DNA from: CATQHS01 sp965203375
GTDB lineage: Bacteria; Actinomycetota; Acidimicrobiia; Acidimicrobiales; Aldehydirespiratoraceae
Assembly: GCA_965203375.1 (NCBI GenBank)
Contig: OZ241886.1
Span: forward strand, 744,001 to 808,000
Direction: 5' to 3'
Length of the DNA stretch: 64,000 nt
A program made the translations under genes and the position numbers. The notes below the pieces were generated by a model. It made no database searches, was not told the origin of the DNA, and was given only the letters and a program-made list of their open reading frames with translations. Position 1 is the first letter of the stretch. Every line of letters begins with the position of its first letter. Shown piece by piece: positions 60,794-64,000 of the stretch.

Positions 60794-63112
60794 TTGCCCT
60801 CGGGTTCCATACTCGGCAACGCCGTACCCCGGCTCGAAGACCCGGCCCTGCTCACCGGGTCGGCCCGCTTCGTGGGCGACATGGCCCCGCCCGGTCTGGC
60901 CCACGCCGCCTTCGTGCGCTCGACCATGGCCAGCGCCGACATCGCCGGCATCGACGTCGGCGGGGCTGAGCAGGCCCCCGGCGTGGTGGGCGTGTTCACC
61001 GCCGACCGGCTCGGACTGGCCCCCACGCCCTCCTTCTACACCGTCCCCCCGGTGTTCGCCCGCCCGCCGCTGGCCGACGGGGTGGTCCGCTTCGTGGGCG
61101 AGCCGCTGGCCGTGGTGGTGGCCGAGACCCCGGCCCAGGCCGCCGACGCGGCCGAGCTGGTGGAGGTCGACTACGAGCCCCGGCCGGCGCTGACCGACCC
61201 CGAGGCCGCGCTCGAGCCCGACGCGCCGCTGCTGTTCCCGGCCAACGGGTCGAACCTGGCGTCGGAGTACTCCTCCGAAGCCGGCCCCGGCGCCCTCGAG
61301 GGCCACGACCTGGTGGTGTCGGGCCGCTTCGTCAACCAGCGGGTGGCCGCGGCCCCCATCGAGCCGACCGCGGTGCTGGCCGAGCCCGGCGCCGGCGACG
61401 ACGACGGCGGCGTGACCGTGTGGTGTACCTCCCAGACCCCCTTCGGGACCCGCGACGGGGTGGCCGCCGCCCTCGGCCTCGACCCCGGCCGGGTCCGGGC
61501 CGTCGCCCCCGCGGTGGGGGGCGGCTTCGGGGCCAAGGCCGCCGTCTACCCCGAGTACGTGGTGGCGGCCTGGCTGGCCCGCCGCCTCGGCCGCCCGGTG
61601 AGATGGGTCGAGACCCGCAGCGAGAACCTGGTCAACATGGTCCACGGCCGCGACTACGTCCAGCACTACGAGCTGGGCCTCACCCGCGACGGCGACTTCC
61701 GCTGGCTGCGGGTCAGGATGACGGCCAACGTCGGCGCCTACCCGGCGGTGGGGGCCTTCCTGCCCTCCTTCACCATGAGCATGGCCTCGGGCCCCTACCG
61801 GATCCCGGCGGTGGACTTCCGCGCCCTGGGCGCGGTCACCAACACCACCCCGGTGGGAGCCTTCAGGGGGGCGGGCCGGCCCGAGGCCACCGCCGCCATC
61901 GAGCGGATCGTCGATCTGGCCGCGGCCACCTTGGGGATGGACCCGGCGGAGCTGCGCCGTCGCAACCTGCTGGCCCCCGACCAGTTCCCCTTCGAGACCC
62001 CCACCGGCGCGGTCATGGACTGCGGCGACTACCAGCGGGTCTTAGACCAGGCCCTGGAGGCGGCCGGCTACGACGAGCTGCGGGCCGAGCAGCGCCGCCG
62101 CCGGGCCGACGGCGACCACAAGCTGATGGGCGTCGGGGTGTCGGTCTACGTCGAGATCACCGGCGGCCTCAGCCAAGAGTACGGGTCGGTCGAGGTGACC
62201 CCAGACGGCACGGTGGTGGCCCGGGCGGGCACCTCCTCGCACGGGCAGGGCCACGTCACCTCCTTCACCCAGCTCGTCAGCGAGGTGCTGGGGGTGCCGG
62301 CCGAGCGGGTGCGGGTGGTCCACAGCGACACCTTCGAGGTGCCCAGGGGCATCGGCACCATCGCCTCGCGGTCGCTGCAGATCGCGGGCAGCGCCGTGTT
62401 CAAGACCGCCCAGCAGGTGATGGAGCGGGCCCGCCGCATCGCCGCCCACCGGCTGGAGGCCAGCGTCGAGGACATCGTGGCCGCCGACGACGGCTCGGGC
62501 CTGGCCGTGGCCGGAGTGCCGGCCCGGGCCATGTCGTGGGCCGATCTGGCCGCGGCCTCGGCCTCGACCGGCGACGGCGGCCTGCCCGACGGGATGGCGC
62601 CGGGCGAGCTGGCCGCCGAGATCGACTTCGACCAGGGGGCGGCCACCTACCCCTTCGGCGCCCACGTGGCCGTGGTGGAGGTCGACTCCGAGACCGGCGA
62701 CGCCCGACTGGTCCGCCACGTCGCCGTGGACGACTGCGGCCGCATCCTCAACCCCATGCTGGTGAGGGGCCAGGTCCACGGCGGCATCACCCAGGGCGCG
62801 GCCCAGGCCCTCTACGAGCAGGTGCTCTACGACGACGACGGCAACCCCCGCACCGCCAACTTCGCCGACTACTGCCTGCCCGGTCCCACCGAGGTGCCCG
62901 GCTACGAGACGTCCCACACCGAGACGCCCACGCCGCTGAACCCGCTGGGGGCCAAGGGGATCGGCGAGTCCGGGACCATCGGGTCGCTCCCCGCGGTGCA
63001 GAGCGCGGTCATCGACGCCCTGTCGGATCTGGGGATCCGCCACCTCGACATGCCCTACACCCCCGAGAAGGTGTGGAGGGCCATCGCCGAGGCCAGTCCG
63101 AGCGAAGCCTGA
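60794..63112 (+). CDS. Molybdopterin-binding large subunit, xanthine dehydrogenase/CoxL-like
   Basis: 772 residues from TTG 60794. Landmarks: VPRLEDPALLTGSARFVGDM, AVGGGFGAKAAVYPEYVVAA, the active-site loop GAFRGAGRPEA (the form II-like RGAGR type rather than form I CSFR) and GAKGIGESGTIG with the catalytic Glu. No FAD or iron-sulphur subunit gene is adjacent, so partners must come from elsewhere. Coupled by position to the FAH gene. Aldehyde or N-heterocycle oxidation is more likely than CO oxidation. Confidence 0.92.
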   Translation: MPSGSILGNAVPRLEDPALLTGSARFVGDMAPPGLAHAAFVRSTMASADIAGIDVGGAEQAPGVVGVFTADRLGLAPTPSFYTVPPVFARPPLADGVVRFVGEPLAVVVAETPAQAADAAELVEVDYEPRPALTDPEAALEPDAPLLFPANGSNLASEYSSEAGPGALEGHDLVVSGRFVNQRVAAAPIEPTAVLAEPGAGDDDGGVTVWCTSQTPFGTRDGVAAALGLDPGRVRAVAPAVGGGFGAKAAVYPEYVVAAWLARRLGRPVRWVETRSENLVNMVHGRDYVQHYELGLTRDGDFRWLRVRMTANVGAYPAVGAFLPSFTMSMASGPYRIPAVDFRALGAVTNTTPVGAFRGAGRPEATAAIERIVDLAAATLGMDPAELRRRNLLAPDQFPFETPTGAVMDCGDYQRVLDQALEAAGYDELRAEQRRRRADGDHKLMGVGVSVYVEITGGLSQEYGSVEVTPDGTVVARAGTSSHGQGHVTSFTQLVSEVLGVPAERVRVVHSDTFEVPRGIGTIASRSLQIAGSAVFKTAQQVMERARRIAAHRLEASVEDIVAADDGSGLAVAGVPARAMSWADLAAASASTGDGGLPDGMAPGELAAEIDFDQGAATYPFGAHVAVVEVDSETGDARLVRHVAVDDCGRILNPMLVRGQVHGGITQGAAQALYEQVLYDDDGNPRTANFADYCLPGPTEVPGYETSHTETPTPLNPLGAKGIGESGTIGSLPAVQSAVIDALSDLGIRHLDMPYTPEKVWRAIAEASPSEA

Positions 63113-63223
63113 TCCTCTGGTCCGGCCGGTCTGCCCGTCCGGCCCGGCCCCAAGCCCGGCATGGCTCTGCCTCCGGCCTGATCCTCTGGCCCGGCACCGC
63201 CGTCGGGCCTCTACATTCATGGC

Positions 63224-63553
63224 ATGGCGTGGCTGGTAGCCGACGACCGGGTCCTCGCCTCGCTGGAGGTGGCCGCCGCCCGCCGCGACCGGCGCCGGGG
63301 GCTGCTGGGCCGCGACGAGTTCACCGGCGCCCTGCTGCTGGAGCGGGCCCGGTGGATCCACACGATGGGAATGCGGTTCCCCATCGACGTGGCCCACTGC
63401 GACGCCGAGCTGACGGTGCTGAAAGTGACCACCATGGCCCCGCACCGGGTGGGGATGCCGGTGTGGAGGGCCCGCTCGGTGATCGAGGCCGCGGCCGGGT
63501 CCTTCGACCGCTGGGAGGTGGCTCCCGGCCTCCAACTAGAGATCCGGCGCTGA
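63224..63553 (+). CDS. DUF192 family protein
   Basis: 109 residues: VAAARRDRRRGLLGRDEFTG, RWIHTMGMRFPIDVAHCDAE and a C-terminal GSFDRWEVAPGLQLEI match DUF192, a small beta-rich domain of unknown function. No signal peptide here, while many relatives are exported. Precedes rsmI. Confidence 0.85.
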   Translation: MAWLVADDRVLASLEVAAARRDRRRGLLGRDEFTGALLLERARWIHTMGMRFPIDVAHCDAELTVLKVTTMAPHRVGMPVWRARSVIEAAAGSFDRWEVAPGLQLEIRR

Positions 63554-63557
63554 AGCC

Positions 63558-63632
63558 GTGGCCGGTGCCCCGGTGCTGGTCCAGCGCTCCGAGATGACCG
63601 GTACCCCGACGTTGGTCGGCCCTCCGAGATGA
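63558..63632 (+). other. Mini-ORF with copies of the rsmI start
   Basis: GTG at 63558 (MAGAPVLV) and an in-frame ATG at 63594 (MTGTPTLVG) imitate the RsmI N-terminus MTGTLVLVGTPIG. The ORF ends at a TGA overlapping the ATG at 63629 (ATGA). That ATG starts a further copy (MTCTPVLSG) that runs in frame into the true start at 63683. Confidence 0.65.
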
Positions 63633-63682
63633 CCTGCACCCCGGTGCTGTCAGGCGCCCCGGCGTTGGTCGGCACCCTGAGA

Positions 63683-64000
63683 TGACCGGGACTCTGGTGC
63701 TGGTCGGCACCCCGATCGGCAACATGGAGGATCTGAGCCCCCGGGCCGCCCGGACGCTGGCCGAGGCCGATCTGGTCTGCTGCGAGGACACCCGCCGGAC
63801 CGGCCTGCTGCTGGAGCGGGCCGGGGTGAAGGCGGCCCGGCTCAAGCGGGTCGACGAGCACACCGAGTCGGCCGCCGTCGCCGCTGTCTGCGAGTTGCTC
63901 GGCGCCGGCGCCACCGTGGCGGTGGTCACCGACTCGGGCATGCCCGGCATCAGCGACCCTGGCTGGCGCTTGGTAGTCGCGGCCATCGAGGCCGGCTGCG
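63683..64000 (+). CDS. rsmI: 16S rRNA (cytidine-1402-2'-O)-methyltransferase (3'-truncated by window edge)
   Basis: The first 106 residues of RsmI, which methylates the ribose of C1402 in the decoding centre using S-adenosylmethionine. Tetrapyrrole-methylase-fold motifs: TLVLVGTPIGNMEDLSPRAA at the start, DLVCCEDTRRTG at about residues 30-41, and VVTDSGMPGISDPGW at about 79-93. The start at 63683 fits the family; an in-frame ATG at 63629 would add 18 residues derived from a duplicated start. Runs off the right edge. Confidence 0.94.

Overview
The window is a very GC-rich chromosomal segment from an actinobacterium, most likely a deep-branching Acidimicrobiia-type lineage. This is inferred from the uvrC-rapZ-gap-pgk-tpiA-secG order, many deazaflavin-type LLM oxidoreductases, a MftD-like protein and actinobacterial acyl-CoA enzymes; no 16S rRNA gene is present, so the placement is not proven.

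Layout. 0-6.7 kb: conserved housekeeping block (uvrC 5'-truncated, rapZ, gap, pgk, tpiA, secG). 6.7-14.5 kb: GH1 glycosidase, a DegT-fold PLP enzyme with His in place of the Schiff-base Lys, a molybdenum hydroxylase operon (M-S-L order) and a branched-chain amino acid type binding lipoprotein. 14.6-25.5 kb: a defence and toxin-antitoxin zone around tRNA-Leu(GAG), with HicAB, a low-GC RecD-like helicase fused to a PD-(D/E)XK-like nuclease, two broken antitoxins, VapBC, a RidA domain fused to a TacA antitoxin tail followed by a TacT-like acetyltransferase, and an AbiEii-type nucleotidyltransferase with a winged-helix partner. 25.6-43.4 kb: catabolic genes (LLM enzymes, acyl-CoA dehydrogenase, CoA-transferase, SDRs, Fe-ADH, P450), guaB, and two tandem secreted LRR-SLH proteins. 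43.5-46.9 kb: a tandemly duplicated module made of an AbrB-like antitoxin, a VapC toxin, mftD and a zinc-ribbon protein. 47-53.7 kb: E1 alpha/beta with a stand-alone lipoyl protein, SDRs, an Mch-like cyclohydrolase, LLM and VOC proteins. 53.7-57.7 kb: DUF4143 ATPase, HipBA and an AbiEi-type antitoxin. 57.7-64 kb: SDR, acyl-CoA dehydrogenase, FAH-family hydrolase, a second molybdenum hydroxylase, DUF192 and rsmI (3'-truncated).

The most unusual feature is not a gene family. At many gene junctions the stop/start overlap (ATGA, GTGA or ATGCCTGA) has been tandemly reiterated, leaving short ORFs that begin like the downstream protein and often end like the upstream one. At seven junctions each mini-ORF stop overlaps the next start codon. 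The extreme case is an array of ten identical 36-bp mini-ORFs plus one 72-bp mini-ORF between the winged-helix gene and the AbiEii-like gene (24332-24723). Chains also join uvrC-rapZ, rapZ-gap, pgk-tpiA, mch-SDR and hipB-hipA, and precede rsmI. This looks like recurrent junction duplication filtered to keep translational coupling.
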